Below, piece after piece: positions 8,924 to 18,389 of a DNA stretch of 47,424 nt. The first letter of the stretch is position 1, and every line of letters starts with the position of its first letter. A model generated the notes under the pieces. The model saw only the letters and a program-made list of their open reading frames with translations, was not told the origin of the DNA and did not search any database. The DNA lies in NCBI RefSeq assembly GCF_014645795.1, contig NZ_BMMK01000040.1, forward strand, positions 1 through 47,424. Reading direction: 5' to 3'. The translations under genes and the position numbers were made by a program. The DNA is from Longimycelium tulufanense (GTDB lineage: Bacteria > Actinomycetota > Actinomycetes > Mycobacteriales > Pseudonocardiaceae).

Positions 8924-9067
8924 TCAGGCGGACAGCCGTGCGCGGCCCTTGCGGCGGCGAGCGGCCAGGATGGCGCGGCCGGCGCGGGTGCGCATACGCA
9001 GCCGGAACCCATGGGTCTTGGCGCGGCGGCGGTTGTTGGGCTGGAAGGTGCGCTTGCCCTTGCTCAC
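8924..9067 (-). CDS. rpmH: 50S ribosomal protein L34
   Basis: A 47-residue, very basic ribosomal protein: [20 protein letters not shown], then [20 protein letters not shown], the classic L34 sequence. The GTG start has a GGGAGAA ribosome-binding site. rpmH, rnpA, yidD, yidC and jag form one minus-strand transcription unit that diverges from dnaA. Confidence 0.97.
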   Translation of the reverse strand: MSKGKRTFQPNNRRRAKTHGFRLRMRTRAGRAILAARRRKGRARLSA

Positions 9068-9575
9068 GGTCGGTTCTCCCGGTGCTCACTGCAGGCAGGT
9101 CTGGTCGTCTCCCGAGCACGGTGACCCCAGGGGGTCACCATCTTGAGCAGTGTCATGAGTGCACATGGGGCCGCACGCGGCCAGCACGACACACCCGCAC
9201 ACAGCGGGAGACCGTACGAGAGTACGCACCCTGGCCACCGCGGCTCAAATCAGGGGTGGTACGAGTGGTGCCGCGACACGCCACGTCCGGGGCCCATGCT
9301 TGCGAACAACGTCATGTTGTGGCATCGCCCACACCTTGTTAGCGTGCCCCTTCGCGATCGTTCTCCGACGGCGGGGGACGGCGGGCCCGGCGCTCCGCAC
9401 CGGGGGCCGAAGGGGCCGTCGGATCGACTCGTCGTACCTTCGTGGCAGTTGTGGACAACTTTGTGGATACCCGTATCGTTCGGTGTCCACGGTCATGGGC
9501 CCCGGTGGGGCCCTGTCGAGCCGGGGCGGGGGGAACAGGCGGCCCGGCAACCGGCGAGGGGAGGGGAGCCCGCAG
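9068..9575. promoter_or_regulatory. rpmH-dnaA divergent promoter region with two DnaA boxes
   Basis: A 508-bp non-coding spacer between the diverging rpmH and dnaA genes. Two adjacent DnaA-box sequences, TGTGGACAA (9450-9458) and TGTGGATAC (9462-9470), lie about 110 bases upstream of dnaA. Autorepression of dnaA by DnaA binding here is a reasonable inference from other actinobacteria. I do not assign a precise promoter. Confidence 0.75.
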
Positions 9576-11168
9576 GTGTCGGACCACCATTCCGACCTTG
9601 GTCGCGTGTGGGACCAGGTGGTGCACGAGCTGTCCTCGGGCACGCTGTCCCCGCAGCAACGCGCCTGGATGCGGGTCACCCGGCCCATCGGCCTGCTGGA
9701 CGGCACCGCCCTGCTGGCCGCACCGAGCGAGTTCGCCAAGGACGCGATCGAGCGCCGGCTGAGCGAGCCGATCACCAGCGCGCTGTCCCGGCACCTGGGC
9801 CGCCCGGTGTCGCTGGCGGTGAAGGTCGACGCCGAGGGCCCGATGGCCACTGTCGACGCACCCGCCCCGGTACCGGCCGACGTCACCCTGCCGCCACCGA
9901 TCCTGCCCGACTCCATGCCGACGACGGTTCCCCCGCCGGCCAACCTGCCCAGCCTTTCCACCGGCGAGGACGCCGAGGCACCGCCACCGGCACCACCGCA
10001 GCAGGGCACCGCTTCCGGCGAAGAGGGCGAAAGCGACGACGAGGAGGACGAGGAGCGCGCCGCACTCGCCACGGTCCACGAGATCTGGCCGACGTTCTCC
10101 GGCGGCAGCGCCCCGCAGCCGAACCGCCCGACCTCGCAGACCCGGCTGAACGAGAAGTACACCTTTGAGACGTTCGTCATCGGTGCGTCGAACCGGTTCG
10201 CCCACGCCGCGGCGGTCGCGGTGTCGGAGGCCCCGGCGCGCGCCTACAACCCGCTGTTCATCTGGGGTGAGTCCGGGCTCGGCAAGACGCACCTGCTGCA
10301 TGCGGTCGGGCACTACGCCCAGCGCCTGTTCCCCGGCATGCGGGTGCGCTACGTGTCGACCGAGGAGTTCACCAACGAGTTCATCAACTCCCTGCGGGAC
10401 GACCGCAAGGTCGCCTTCCAGCGCCGCTACCGGGACGTCGACGTACTGCTGGTCGACGACATCCAGTTCCTGGAGGGCAAGGAAGGCACCCAGGAGGAGT
10501 TCTTCCACACGTTCAACACGCTGCACAACGCCAACAAGCAGATCGTGGTGTCCTCCGACCGGCCGCCGAAGCGACTGGAGACCCTGGAGGACCGGCTGCG
10601 CACCCGGTTCGAGTGGGGCCTGATCACCGACATCCAGCCCCCGGAACTGGAGACCCGGATCGCGATCCTGCGCAAGAAGGCGGCCCAGGACCAGCTGCCG
10701 GTGCCGGCCGAGGTGCTGGAGTTCATCGCGGCGCGGATCGAGCGCAACATCCGGGAGCTGGAGGGCGCGCTGATCCGGGTCACCGCGTTCGCCTCCCTCA
10801 ACCGGCAGCCGGTGGACGTGGGGCTGGCCGAGATCGTGCTGCGCGACCTGATCCCGGAGTCGCACCAGCCCGAGGTCAGCGCGGCCACGATCATGGCGGT
10901 GACCGCGGAGTTCTTCGGGGTCGGCATCGACGACCTGTGCGGCCCGGGCAAGACCAAGCTGCTGGCCACGGCCCGGCAGATCGCGATGTACCTGTGCCGG
11001 GAGCTGACGGACCTGTCGTTGCCGAAGATCGGGCAGACGTTCGGCGGCCGGGACCACACCACGGTCATGCACGCGGACAAGAAGATCCGTAAGGAGATGG
11101 CCGAGCGGCGCCGGATCTACGACCAGGTCCAGGAGCTGACCTCCCGGATCAAGCTGCGCTCCCGGTGA
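9576..11168 (+). CDS. dnaA: Chromosomal replication initiator DnaA
   Basis: A 530-residue initiator ATPase that binds DnaA boxes at oriC and melts the origin. Domain I occupies roughly residues 1-90. Domain II is an acidic, Pro-rich linker to about 185. The AAA+ domain follows ([13 protein letters not shown] near 188), with Walker A GESGLGKT near 230 and Walker B LLVDDIQF near 290. Domain IV ends with the DnaA signature [15 protein letters not shown] near 490. The GTG at 9576 follows a strong GGGGAGGGGAG site; the frame is open further upstream but non-conserved. Pieces of this gene recur at 4734-4830, 5287-5324 and 11565-11690. Confidence 0.98.
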   Translation: MSDHHSDLGRVWDQVVHELSSGTLSPQQRAWMRVTRPIGLLDGTALLAAPSEFAKDAIERRLSEPITSALSRHLGRPVSLAVKVDAEGPMATVDAPAPVPADVTLPPPILPDSMPTTVPPPANLPSLSTGEDAEAPPPAPPQQGTASGEEGESDDEEDEERAALATVHEIWPTFSGGSAPQPNRPTSQTRLNEKYTFETFVIGASNRFAHAAAVAVSEAPARAYNPLFIWGESGLGKTHLLHAVGHYAQRLFPGMRVRYVSTEEFTNEFINSLRDDRKVAFQRRYRDVDVLLVDDIQFLEGKEGTQEEFFHTFNTLHNANKQIVVSSDRPPKRLETLEDRLRTRFEWGLITDIQPPELETRIAILRKKAAQDQLPVPAEVLEFIAARIERNIRELEGALIRVTAFASLNRQPVDVGLAEIVLRDLIPESHQPEVSAATIMAVTAEFFGVGIDDLCGPGKTKLLATARQIAMYLCRELTDLSLPKIGQTFGGRDHTTVMHADKKIRKEMAERRRIYDQVQELTSRIKLRSR

Positions 11169-11564
11169 CCCCGCGGCTGCCACCCACGGCCCGCCGCCTC
11201 CCGCCCGTGCCCTACCGGCCCTTCCCACGCCCAGCTCCTGGAAGCACGGCGATCCGATCGCGCCAAGGCGGATTGACGACGTTGTGCTGCTCCTCGGTGA
11301 GCCGTGGTGCTGTACGCCCTGGTGATGCCGCGCCGCCAGGAGCACGACAGGTTGCCGCATCCGGCGACCGAATGGCCTTTCGGTTCTCGGCGTTGGCCTC
11401 ACCGCCGGCACAGTGTGGCTGGACGGATGAGCTCGTCGGGCCTTCCGAGCGCCAGCCCGGGCCGAGCACCTCGCTCGACTCCACCGCCCGGTACAGCAGG
11501 CCGGCCGTCACTCGCCGAGCCCTGCTCCCGGCTGGGGTGAAGCTTGGCGAGTGACGGTAAGAAG

Positions 11565-11690
11565 GCCACCACCAACCGGCGCAGCGGGAGATCATCTCCT
11601 GCGCCTGGCCGTAGATCCGGCGCCGCTCGGCCATCTCCTTACGGATCTCCTGGTGCGTGGGCGCGACCGTGGTGCGGTCCCACCCGCGAC
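11565..11690 (-). pseudogene. dnaA 3'-end relic (inverted copy)
   Basis: On the minus strand this reads GWDRTTVAPTHQEIRKEMAE then RRRIYGQAQEMISR, matching the DnaA C-terminal [20 protein letters not shown] and [15 protein letters not shown] 39-bp core (11610-11648) is identical to dnaA 11083-11121; the flanks are more diverged. It faces dnaA tail to tail about 400 bp beyond the dnaA stop. There is no start, AAA+ domain or intact reading frame for a full gene, so it is a fragment. Confidence 0.88.
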
Positions 11691-12622
11691 CGCTCCTGGG
11701 GGCAACCCCATCAGGGGGTCCTACCGGTCCGGCCCCTCGGCCCGCACCGGGTGGCGAGCCAGCCTATTTCCGCTGGCCAGGCCACCGATCCGGAGCTCTC
11801 CGGGAAGATTTTTCTGGCCCCGTGGAGGCTGCAAGCCCACCACCCAAACTAAGAAAGATCGTCGTTCTTGCCGGGTCTCTTGATCCCCCGGTGAGGTATC
11901 GCCTCGGCTGTCCACAGTCGCGTTTCCCGCGTTCCTGTCGGGTGGCACAGCTGTGGAAAAGTTGGTGACAGACCTGGGGAAGGCGTGTGGACGAAATAGG
12001 AAATAGCCACGTCAGATCCTGTGTACACAGGTTATCCACAGGCTGTGGGTAATTCCGTGCACCAGCAAATGTCGCCTCCGGACCGTTTCACCACTGTGGG
12101 CGATATGCGGGCCCCGGTGACGACCGTCTTTCGCACCGCCGCTCGCGGCAACCGTCCCCAGCGGGCCGAGCCGGCCGGACAGCTGCCGACAACGACCGCC
12201 CCGCCCCCACCCAACTCGAGACGAACGCGCTGGTTGACGATCTGGACAGCGGGCCGCCCAGCCTCCACTGGATTCGTTTTCCGCGCGCCTGCCACGATGC
12301 CCGGTCGCCGCACCGGACAGGGTCCGCGCCGGTCGTGACACGAGCCGCGCACCCCGGTGGCGAGCTGGACTTTTTCATCCCTGTGGGTAGTTCTCGAGTT
12401 GTCCACAGCCAGAAAAGTCCGGGATTCGGGCCACTCGAGGGCTGTGTATGGCCTGTGGGTAACCCGGGCTTCAGCTGTGGATCACCGTGTGGACAACTGA
12501 CGGCCTCCTGTGGACCAAACAGAGCAGGCCGCGATCCGTCCACAGCAGGGCCCGGTGATCCACAGCCTCCATCCACCGTCCATCCACACCGGGTGACCCA
12601 TGATGAGCTGCGGATTCGGCGG

Positions 12623-12669
12623 TTATCCACACAATCCACAGCCCCTACTACTACGACTGTTCTTCTCTC
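12623..12669. promoter_or_regulatory. Basal unwinding element with DnaA-trio-like repeats
   Basis: Two abutting DnaA boxes (TTATCCACA 12623-12631 and CAATCCACA 12632-12640) are followed by a short GC cluster. After it come trinucleotides in register from 12645: CTA CTA CTA CGA CTG, then a pyrimidine tract. The opposite strand therefore reads 3'-GAT-GAT-GAT-5', the DnaA-trio described for bacterial origins, which lets DnaA filaments engage single-stranded DNA. The order box, GC cluster, trio matches that architecture. Assignment is by pattern only. Confidence 0.75.
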
Positions 12670-12700
12670 TAGGGAAAAGAAGAGAAGAAATAGGGGCTGG
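12639..12700. other. Two-part inverted repeat over the unwinding element
   Basis: CAGCCCCTA (12639-12647) pairs with TAGGGGCTG (12692-12700), and TTCTTCTCT (12661-12669) pairs with AGAGAAGAA (12682-12690), enclosing a 12-base loop. The trio bases 12648-12660 would be left as a one-sided bulge. The right side is a 19-base purine tract, and the whole is AT-richer than its surroundings. It could be an extruded hairpin in the opened origin or a terminator-like structure. Confidence 0.7.
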
Positions 12701-12953
12701 GGATGGCGCGACGACGCGGCCCGCCAGAAACCTGACCGGACCCGCCTCCCCCCGGATGACGGGAACCGCCGGGACGCTCTACGGTTGAGAGCCTCAGCGC
12801 CGGTGCCCCGGCCGCGCCCCACGGCCCGCCGCCGCGACGGGAGTCCCTCCCGGCCGCCGCGTGGGTCGCCTCGTAGCCGGGCACCACCAGTTCGCGTTCC
12901 ACCTCGTCCCGGCCCGTCCTGGTGGCCAGGAGCCGAACTCGAAAGGACGCCCC

Positions 12954-14096
12954 ATGAAGATCCGCGTCGAGCGGGACGGCCTAGCCGACGCCGTCGCCTG
13001 GGTCGCACGCAGTCTCCCGTCCCGGCCGCCCGTGCCGGTGCTGGGCGGCGTGTTGTTGGACGCCGGCTCCGACGAAGGGGGTGAGCCGGGCGAGGCGCTG
13101 ACGGTCTCCGGGTTCGACTACGAGGTCTCGGCCCAGGTCGGGGTGCCGGCCACGATCGCGGCCGGTGGCCGCACGCTGGTCTCCGGCCGACTGCTGGCCG
13201 ACATCACCAAGGCCCTGCCCAACCGTCCGGTGGAGATCGCGGTCGACGGCGCCCGGGTGACCATCACCTGCGGCAGCTCCCGGTTCAGCCTGCCCACCAT
13301 GCCGGTCGAGGACTACCCGCAGCTGCCGGCGCTCCCGCCGCGTACCGGTGCGGTCCCGGGTGAGGTGTTCGGCGAGGCGGTCTCCCAGGTGGCCGTCGCA
13401 GCCGGCAAGGACGACACCCTGCCGATGCTCACCGGGGTCCGGCTGGAGATCGACGGCGGCACGCTGACCATGGTCGCCACCGACCGGTTCCGGCTCGCCA
13501 TGCGTCAGTTCCCGTGGGAGCCGGAGGGCTCGGTGGAGCCGACCGCGGTGCTGGTGCCGGCCCGCACGCTGTCCGAGGCGGCCAAGACGCTGGGCACCGC
13601 CGGCGGTGAGGTCGAGCTGGCACTCGGCTCCGGCGACGGGCTGCTGGGCCTGGCCGGCGCCGGCAAGCGCACCACGACCCGGTTGCTGGACGCCGAGTTC
13701 CCCAAGTACCGCCAGCTGCTGCCCGCCGAGCACGCCACGGCCGCGATCGTCGAGGTCGCCCCGTTCGTCGAGGCGGTCAAGCGGGTGTCGCTGGTGGCCG
13801 AGCGCGGCACCCAGGTCCGGCTGGAGTTCACCGAGTCCGCGGTCCGGCTCTCCGCGGGTGGTGACGACGAGGGCAGTGCCGAGGAGGAACTGCCGGCCGA
13901 GCTGACCGGCGAGCCGCTGACCATCGCGTTCAACCCGGGCTACCTGCTGGACGGCCTGGCGGCGGTGCGCACCGACCGCGCCCACCTGTCCTTCACCACA
14001 CCCTCCCGGCCGGCACTGCTCAAGCCCGTGACGGAGGATGGGAACGTGGCCGAGGGCTACCTGTACCTGCTGATGCCGGTGCGACTCCCGGGCTGA
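12954..14096 (+). CDS. dnaN: DNA polymerase III beta sliding clamp
   Basis: The 380-residue ring-forming clamp that tethers replicative and repair polymerases to DNA. It opens [20 protein letters not shown] and shows the three-fold repeated clamp architecture, with [20 protein letters not shown] in the middle domain and the conserved C-terminal LMPVRLPG end. The ATG at 12954 follows GAAAGGA. It lies just past oriC and precedes gnd and recF, the normal order in Actinobacteria. Confidence 0.98.
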   Translation: MKIRVERDGLADAVAWVARSLPSRPPVPVLGGVLLDAGSDEGGEPGEALTVSGFDYEVSAQVGVPATIAAGGRTLVSGRLLADITKALPNRPVEIAVDGARVTITCGSSRFSLPTMPVEDYPQLPALPPRTGAVPGEVFGEAVSQVAVAAGKDDTLPMLTGVRLEIDGGTLTMVATDRFRLAMRQFPWEPEGSVEPTAVLVPARTLSEAAKTLGTAGGEVELALGSGDGLLGLAGAGKRTTTRLLDAEFPKYRQLLPAEHATAAIVEVAPFVEAVKRVSLVAERGTQVRLEFTESAVRLSAGGDDEGSAEEELPAELTGEPLTIAFNPGYLLDGLAAVRTDRAHLSFTTPSRPALLKPVTEDGNVAEGYLYLLMPVRLPG

Positions 14097-14318
14097 TCCC
14101 CGGCGCCCTCGCCGCCGCACCGCGAGGTGACGGGCGGAGCGAGCGTCGCAAGGAGGCGACAAGGCGCGCAGCGAAGCCCGGAGCCGAGCAAGCCAACACG
14201 GAAAACACCGGAGACGGCACACCGGCGATTCCGACAGGGGCGCCCGTGGCCGGACCCGTGGCCGCGCCCAGGTACGGGTGTCGCGGCCAACGACAGTGAC
14301 GGCAGGAGGACACCAACC

Positions 14319-15230
14319 GTGCAGCTCGGACTCGTCGGCCTGGGCAAGATGGGCTTCAGCATGCGGGAGCGGCTGCGCCGCGCCGGCCACGACGTGGTCG
14401 GTTACGACCGCAACCCCGAGGTGAGCGATGCCGGCTCACTGGAAGACATGGTCGCCCGCCTGGCCGCCCCGCGCACGGTGTGGATCATGGTTCCGCATGG
14501 GGCCCCGACCCGGCAGACCGTGGAACAGCTGGCCACCCTGCTGGCACCCGGTGACCTGGTGATCGAGGGCGGCAACTCGCGCTGGACCGAGGACCAGGCG
14601 AACGCGGCGTTGCTGGCCGAGAAGGGCATTGGCTACCTGGACTGCGGGGTCTCCGGCGGGGTGTGGGGCCTGGAGAACGGCTATGGCCTGATGGTCGGCG
14701 GGGACGCCGAGCTGGTCGAACGCGCGATGCCGATCTTCGACGCGCTGCGTCCGGAGGGGCCGCGCGAGGAGGGCTTCGCGCACGCCGGTGAGGTCGGCGC
14801 GGGCCACTTCGCGAAGATGGTCCACAACGGCATCGAGTACGGCCTCATGCAGGCTTACGCCGAGGGCTACGAGCTGCTGGCGGCCGCCGAGGCGGTCAAG
14901 GACGTGCCCGGGGTGCTCAAGGCGTGGACGCGGGGCACCGTCGTCCGGTCCTGGCTGCTGGACTTGCTGGTCAACGCGCTGGAGGAGGACGCGGAGCTGC
15001 GGGACGTCGCCGGCTACGTGGAGGACTCCGGCGAGGGCCGGTGGACGATCGAGGCCGCCATCGACCACTCGGTGCCGGCACCGGTGATGTCGGCGGCGTT
15101 GTTCGCCCGGTTCGGTTCGCGGCAGAAGGACTCACCGGCGATGAAGGCGGTCGCCGCGCTGCGCAACCAGTTCGGCGGCCACGCGGTGCACAGGACCGGA
15201 CCGACGTCCGGCGCGGGCGAGCTCAAGTAA
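14319..15230 (+). CDS. gnd: 6-phosphogluconate dehydrogenase, decarboxylating (short form)
   Basis: A 303-residue enzyme that oxidises 6-phosphogluconate to ribulose-5-phosphate and CO2 in the pentose phosphate pathway. It has the N-terminal nucleotide-binding motif GLVGLGKMG, the substrate loop GGNSRW, the DCGVSGGVWG segment and HFAKMVHNGIEYG with the catalytic lysine. The length matches the short GntZ/YqeC-type, often NAD-preferring, rather than the 470-residue form. GTG 14319 follows GGCAGGAGGA. Its position between dnaN and recF is common in Actinobacteria. The 220-bp gap upstream holds nothing I can identify. Confidence 0.94.
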   Translation: MQLGLVGLGKMGFSMRERLRRAGHDVVGYDRNPEVSDAGSLEDMVARLAAPRTVWIMVPHGAPTRQTVEQLATLLAPGDLVIEGGNSRWTEDQANAALLAEKGIGYLDCGVSGGVWGLENGYGLMVGGDAELVERAMPIFDALRPEGPREEGFAHAGEVGAGHFAKMVHNGIEYGLMQAYAEGYELLAAAEAVKDVPGVLKAWTRGTVVRSWLLDLLVNALEEDAELRDVAGYVEDSGEGRWTIEAAIDHSVPAPVMSAALFARFGSRQKDSPAMKAVAALRNQFGGHAVHRTGPTSGAGELK

Positions 15231-15236
15231 GGGCCC

Positions 15237-16391
15237 GTGTTCGTCAGACACCTGCAGGTCACCGACTTCCGGTCGTGGCCACACGCCGACCTGCCCCTGC
15301 AGCGCGGCCCGAGCGTGTTGGTCGGGCCGAACGGCCAGGGTAAGACGAACCTGGTCGAAGCGGTGGGATACGTCGCCACGTTGGGATCGCACCGCGTCGC
15401 CACGGACGCCCCGTTGGTTCGGCACGGCGCGTCCCGCGCGGTGGTGCGCACCGCCGTGGTGAACCAGGACCGGGAGTTGCTGGTCGAGCTGGAGATCACG
15501 CCCGGCAAGGCCAACCGGGCACGGCTGAACCGCGCTCCCGTGCCGCGGCCGCGCGATGTTCTCGGCATCCTGCGCACGGTGTTGTTCGCACCGGAGGACC
15601 TGGCGCTGGTACGCGGCGACCCGGGGGAGCGTCGGCGGTTCCTGGACGAGCTGCTGGTGTTGCGCGCACCGCGGTTCGCCGGGGTGCGCGCGGACTACGA
15701 CCGGGTACTGAAGCAACGCAGTGCGTTGTTGAAGACCGCCGGCTCGGCGCGTCGCGCCGGATCCGGCGGGGATATCCGCACCCTTGACGTGTGGGACGGC
15801 CACCTCGCCCGGCACGGCGCGCAGCTCCTGGCTGCGCGGTTGGACCTGGTCGCGGACCTGGCGCCGCACGTTGCCGCCGCGTACGCGGGGGTGGCACCGG
15901 AGTCGCGCCCGGTGCGGGTGACCTACCGCAGCACGTTGGGTGGGTCGCTGCCCGAGGGTTACGGCGAGCCGGGTGGTCCGCGGGCGAGCGTCGAGGAACT
16001 GGAAGCGGCCCTGCTCGCGGAGTTGTACGAGGTGCGCCAGCAGGAGCTGGAGCGCGGGGTGTGCCTGGTCGGGCCGCACCGGGACGAGCTGGAACTGGTC
16101 CTCGGCGACATTCTGGCCAGGGGCTATGCCAGCCACGGCGAGTCGTGGTCGTTCGCGCTGGCGTTGCGGTTGGGTTCGTTCGAGCTGCTCAAGGGCGACG
16201 GTGGCGAGCCGGTGCTGGTGCTCGACGACGTGTTCGCCGAGCTGGACCACCGGCGTCGGCGGCGGTTGGCCGAGGTGGCGGCAACGGCCGAGCAGGTGCT
16301 GGTGACGGCGGCGGTGGCCGAGGACGTGCCGGACGAGCTGGACGGCGCGCGCTACGAGGTACGGGACGGCGAGGTGTCGCGTGTCCGATAA
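15237..16391 (+). CDS. recF: DNA replication and repair protein RecF
   Basis: A 384-residue SMC-like ATPase that, with RecO and RecR, loads RecA at single-strand gaps. The N-terminal [13 protein letters not shown] start, Walker [14 protein letters not shown], the [11 protein letters not shown] signature region and the C-terminal Walker [13 protein letters not shown] are visible. The GTG lies six bases past the gnd stop, so the two are probably co-transcribed. Its last codons overlap a candidate start of dciA by 11 bases. Confidence 0.96.
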   Translation: MFVRHLQVTDFRSWPHADLPLQRGPSVLVGPNGQGKTNLVEAVGYVATLGSHRVATDAPLVRHGASRAVVRTAVVNQDRELLVELEITPGKANRARLNRAPVPRPRDVLGILRTVLFAPEDLALVRGDPGERRRFLDELLVLRAPRFAGVRADYDRVLKQRSALLKTAGSARRAGSGGDIRTLDVWDGHLARHGAQLLAARLDLVADLAPHVAAAYAGVAPESRPVRVTYRSTLGGSLPEGYGEPGGPRASVEELEAALLAELYEVRQQELERGVCLVGPHRDELELVLGDILARGYASHGESWSFALALRLGSFELLKGDGGEPVLVLDDVFAELDHRRRRRLAEVAATAEQVLVTAAVAEDVPDELDGARYEVRDGEVSRVR

Positions 16392-17217
16392 CAAGCCCGA
16401 TAACAACACTGCCCGCTCGGGGCGCGGCGCACGGCGCGGGGCCTCCCGTCGCACGGCCGGCGATGCGCCCGTTGATCACCCTGCGTTCTCCCCGAACCAT
16501 CCACAGGCCGTGAGCCGCCGGTCTGAGAACTTCCCCACAACTGGGGATAACCCTGTGGATACTGTGGATAACTCGGTGACGCGGGGGCTCCGGAGCGATT
16601 CAGCTCGTCCCTCTGTGGATAACCATGTCACCCGGAGTGGCGATGCGCCGGCGGGCGCGGACATGATAACGGGCCGTGATCAACATGACACCGCTCCGTC
16701 ATCGGCCGGTTCCGCGTTGAAAGGCCCTGACCTGGCCCGAGCAGCACTGGAAGCGGCGCGGGCCGCGGCCCGCGCCCGGGGCCGGGGACGACCGCGCCGG
16801 TCGGTGATCGGCCGTGGGGCTCCGCCACGCCGCCGTGGCTGGTCCGGTGCCCGACCCGACGACCGCGATCCACAGCCCCTCGGCCGGCTGGCCGCTCGGC
16901 TCGCCGCGGAGCGCGGGTGGTCGCAGCGGCTGGCGGGCGGCCAGGTGTTCGGCCGGTGGGCGCACCTGGTCGGCCCGGACGTGGCCGAGCACGCCAAGCC
17001 GGTGGTCCTGCGCGAGGGCGAGCTGACGGTCCAGGCCAGCTCGACGGCGTGGGCGACACAGCTTCGACTGCTGCAACGCCAGCTCCTGCAACGCATCGCG
17101 GCTTCCGTCGGCCCGGACGTGGTGAAGCGCATCAAGGTGCAGGGCCCGGCCGCACCCAACTGGCGCAAGGGACGACTGCACATTCCCGGCCGGGGACCGC
17201 GCGACACCTACGGCTGA
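16381..17217 (+). CDS. dciA: DciA-type helicase operator (DUF721)
   Basis: The bacterial DnaB helicase-loading factor in organisms without DnaC or DnaI. The conserved C-terminal part is clear: [50 protein letters not shown] and the GRGPRDTYG end. The frame is 278 residues from the GTG at 16381, which has a GAGG site. An internal ATG at 16663 would give 184 residues, close to the mycobacterial homologue. The first 94 codons are low-complexity, have T/A-rich third positions and contain DnaA boxes, so the shorter form may be the real one. Confidence 0.9.
   Translation: MSDNKPDNNTARSGRGARRGASRRTAGDAPVDHPAFSPNHPQAVSRRSENFPTTGDNPVDTVDNSVTRGLRSDSARPSVDNHVTRSGDAPAGADMITGRDQHDTAPSSAGSALKGPDLARAALEAARAAARARGRGRPRRSVIGRGAPPRRRGWSGARPDDRDPQPLGRLAARLAAERGWSQRLAGGQVFGRWAHLVGPDVAEHAKPVVLREGELTVQASSTAWATQLRLLQRQLLQRIAASVGPDVVKRIKVQGPAAPNWRKGRLHIPGRGPRDTYG
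16497..16622. promoter_or_regulatory. DnaA-box cluster at the recF-dciA junction
   Basis: TGTGGATAC (16554-16562), TGTGGATAA (16563-16571, directly abutting) and TGTGGATAA (16614-16622) are strong DnaA boxes. CCATCCACA (16497-16505) and TGGGGATAA (16542-16550) are weaker ones. All lie in the 5' region of dciA, 4 kb from oriC. DnaA control of dciA or titration of DnaA is inference. Confidence 0.75.
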
Positions 17218-17339
17218 GCGAGGCGGATCCCCACCGCGAGGGGAGAACCGGCCAGTGGGACGGTGCGGCTGATGGTGCGACTGCCCGCGGCGGCCCCGAG
17301 ACCCCAGCTGCGGGTCGGGCCGGGGCCTGGAATCCGGGC

Positions 17340-17963
17340 CTACTGGCTCGCGAGCGTCGCCACACCGAGCCCGGTGAGCGCGACGCCGGTGCAGCGGTCC
17401 AACGCGGAGCCGACCCGCGGTCGCGAGAGCCAGCGCATCAACCGGCCGGCGGCGACCGCGACGAGCGTCAGCCAGACCAACGCCACGACGGCGTCGACCG
17501 CCCCGAACAACAGGGTCATGGCCGCGACCGGTTGATCGTGCGGCAAAAACTGCGGGACGACGGCGAGAAAGAACAAACCGATCTTGGGATTGAGCATGGC
17601 GGACAGGAAACCGGCCCGCCACGCCCGCCACCGGTCCATCGCACCCGGCTCCGGTTCGGGCTGTGCAGGCGCCTGCTCCACCGCGCGCCGGACCAGCGCC
17701 TGCACACCCAGAGAGACGAGGTAGAGGGCGCCGGCGACGCGGATCACGGTGTACCCGACGCTCCACGTCTGCAGTACCGCGGCAAGACCGACCGCCGCGG
17801 CGACGGCCCACCACATCGACCCCACGGCCGCACCGACGGCGGTGAGCACCCCGGCCCGCCAGCCCGCCTTGACGGTGGACCGCAGCACGAGGAGGATGTC
17901 GGGCCCCGGGGCCACGGCGAGCAGCAGGGACAGCGCGGCGAACGCCAGCAGGATTTCCGTCAT
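17340..17963 (-). CDS. LysE/RhtB family transporter
   Basis: A 207-residue membrane protein of the LysE amino-acid exporter superfamily. It starts with a hydrophobic helix containing the family motif VAPGPDILLVLR and has about five or six membrane segments. The conserved GFLSAMLNPKIGLFFLAVVPQF stretch lies mid-protein (NPK motif), followed by a basic loop. The substrate cannot be inferred beyond small amino compounds. It faces dciA convergently with a 122-bp gap and no strong terminator. Confidence 0.9.
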   Translation of the reverse strand: MTEILLAFAALSLLLAVAPGPDILLVLRSTVKAGWRAGVLTAVGAAVGSMWWAVAAAVGLAAVLQTWSVGYTVIRVAGALYLVSLGVQALVRRAVEQAPAQPEPEPGAMDRWRAWRAGFLSAMLNPKIGLFFLAVVPQFLPHDQPVAAMTLLFGAVDAVVALVWLTLVAVAAGRLMRWLSRPRVGSALDRCTGVALTGLGVATLASQ

Positions 17964-18092
17964 CGTGATCGTTCTACCCCGGTTGCTTCCGCGCCGGAAG
18001 GGCGGGGACCGTCATGATTCCACGGGGCACCGCCCGAAATGGCGGCAGAAAGTCATCCGAACCGGCGCCCGGGGTGCTAGCGTCGGGGCACC

Positions 18093-18389
18093 GTGTTGAT
18101 CTCCGCTGATGACAAGCGTCGACTGCTCGAGCTGACCATGGTCGCCGACCAGCTCGTCGACTTCATCGCGCGTGGCGACTTCGGTCTCTCCCCGGAGGCC
18201 CGTGAACTCCTGGTCGACGTCTACGCCGACATGGCGCTGACCGCGGCCAAGGCCCGGGCCGTCATCGCCGAGGCCGAGACGGTGGAGGAGCGGATCGCGC
18301 ACCTGGACTGGGAGCCGGAGCAGTGGACCCGGCCTGGCTCGCGGCGAGGGCCGGACGAGCCCGGGACCGACGAATCCGCCACCGTCTGA
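18093..18389 (+). CDS. Hypothetical helical protein
   Basis: A 98-residue, mostly helical, acidic protein with no family I recognise: SADDKRRLLELTMVADQLVD near the start, then LSPEARELLVDVYADMALTA and a disordered tail. The balanced amino-acid composition with charged and hydrophobic alternation argues for a real gene. The GTG at 18093 is used; no strong ribosome-binding site is seen and it may be leaderless. Its 3' end overlaps the opposite-strand gene at 18262-18510 by 128 bases. Confidence 0.65.
   Translation: MLISADDKRRLLELTMVADQLVDFIARGDFGLSPEARELLVDVYADMALTAAKARAVIAEAETVEERIAHLDWEPEQWTRPGSRRGPDEPGTDESATV

Larger units (their letters stand above)
11905..12700. other. oriC: Chromosomal replication origin oriC
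   Basis: A dense field of DnaA boxes. Consensus-quality boxes are TTATCCACA at 12032-12040 and 12623-12631, TTGTCCACA at 12399-12407 and TGTGGACAA at 12488-12496. Boxes with one or two mismatches occur at 12044, 12382, 12454, 12476, 12509, 12536, 12556, 12580 and 12632, with weaker ones near 11908 and 11986. The boxes sit in both orientations between dnaA and dnaN, the standard actinobacterial location. The dnaN-proximal end carries the presumed unwinding element. Confidence 0.93.
11169..12953. other. dnaA-dnaN intergenic region (1.8 kb)
   Basis: Non-coding. The first part, to about 11.55 kb, has no recognisable content. A relic of the dnaA 3' end follows, then the oriC DnaA-box field from about 11.9 to 12.7 kb, and a leader to dnaN. 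The spacer is longer than the several hundred bases to about 1 kb I would expect in relatives, and the relic part accounts for much of the excess. Confidence 0.8.

Noticed and set aside
9339..11411. 690-residue frame antisense to dnaA; similar long frames antisense to gyrB and gyrA
   Set aside because: They mirror strongly conserved genes, have compositions dictated by GC-rich third positions and contain no family motifs.
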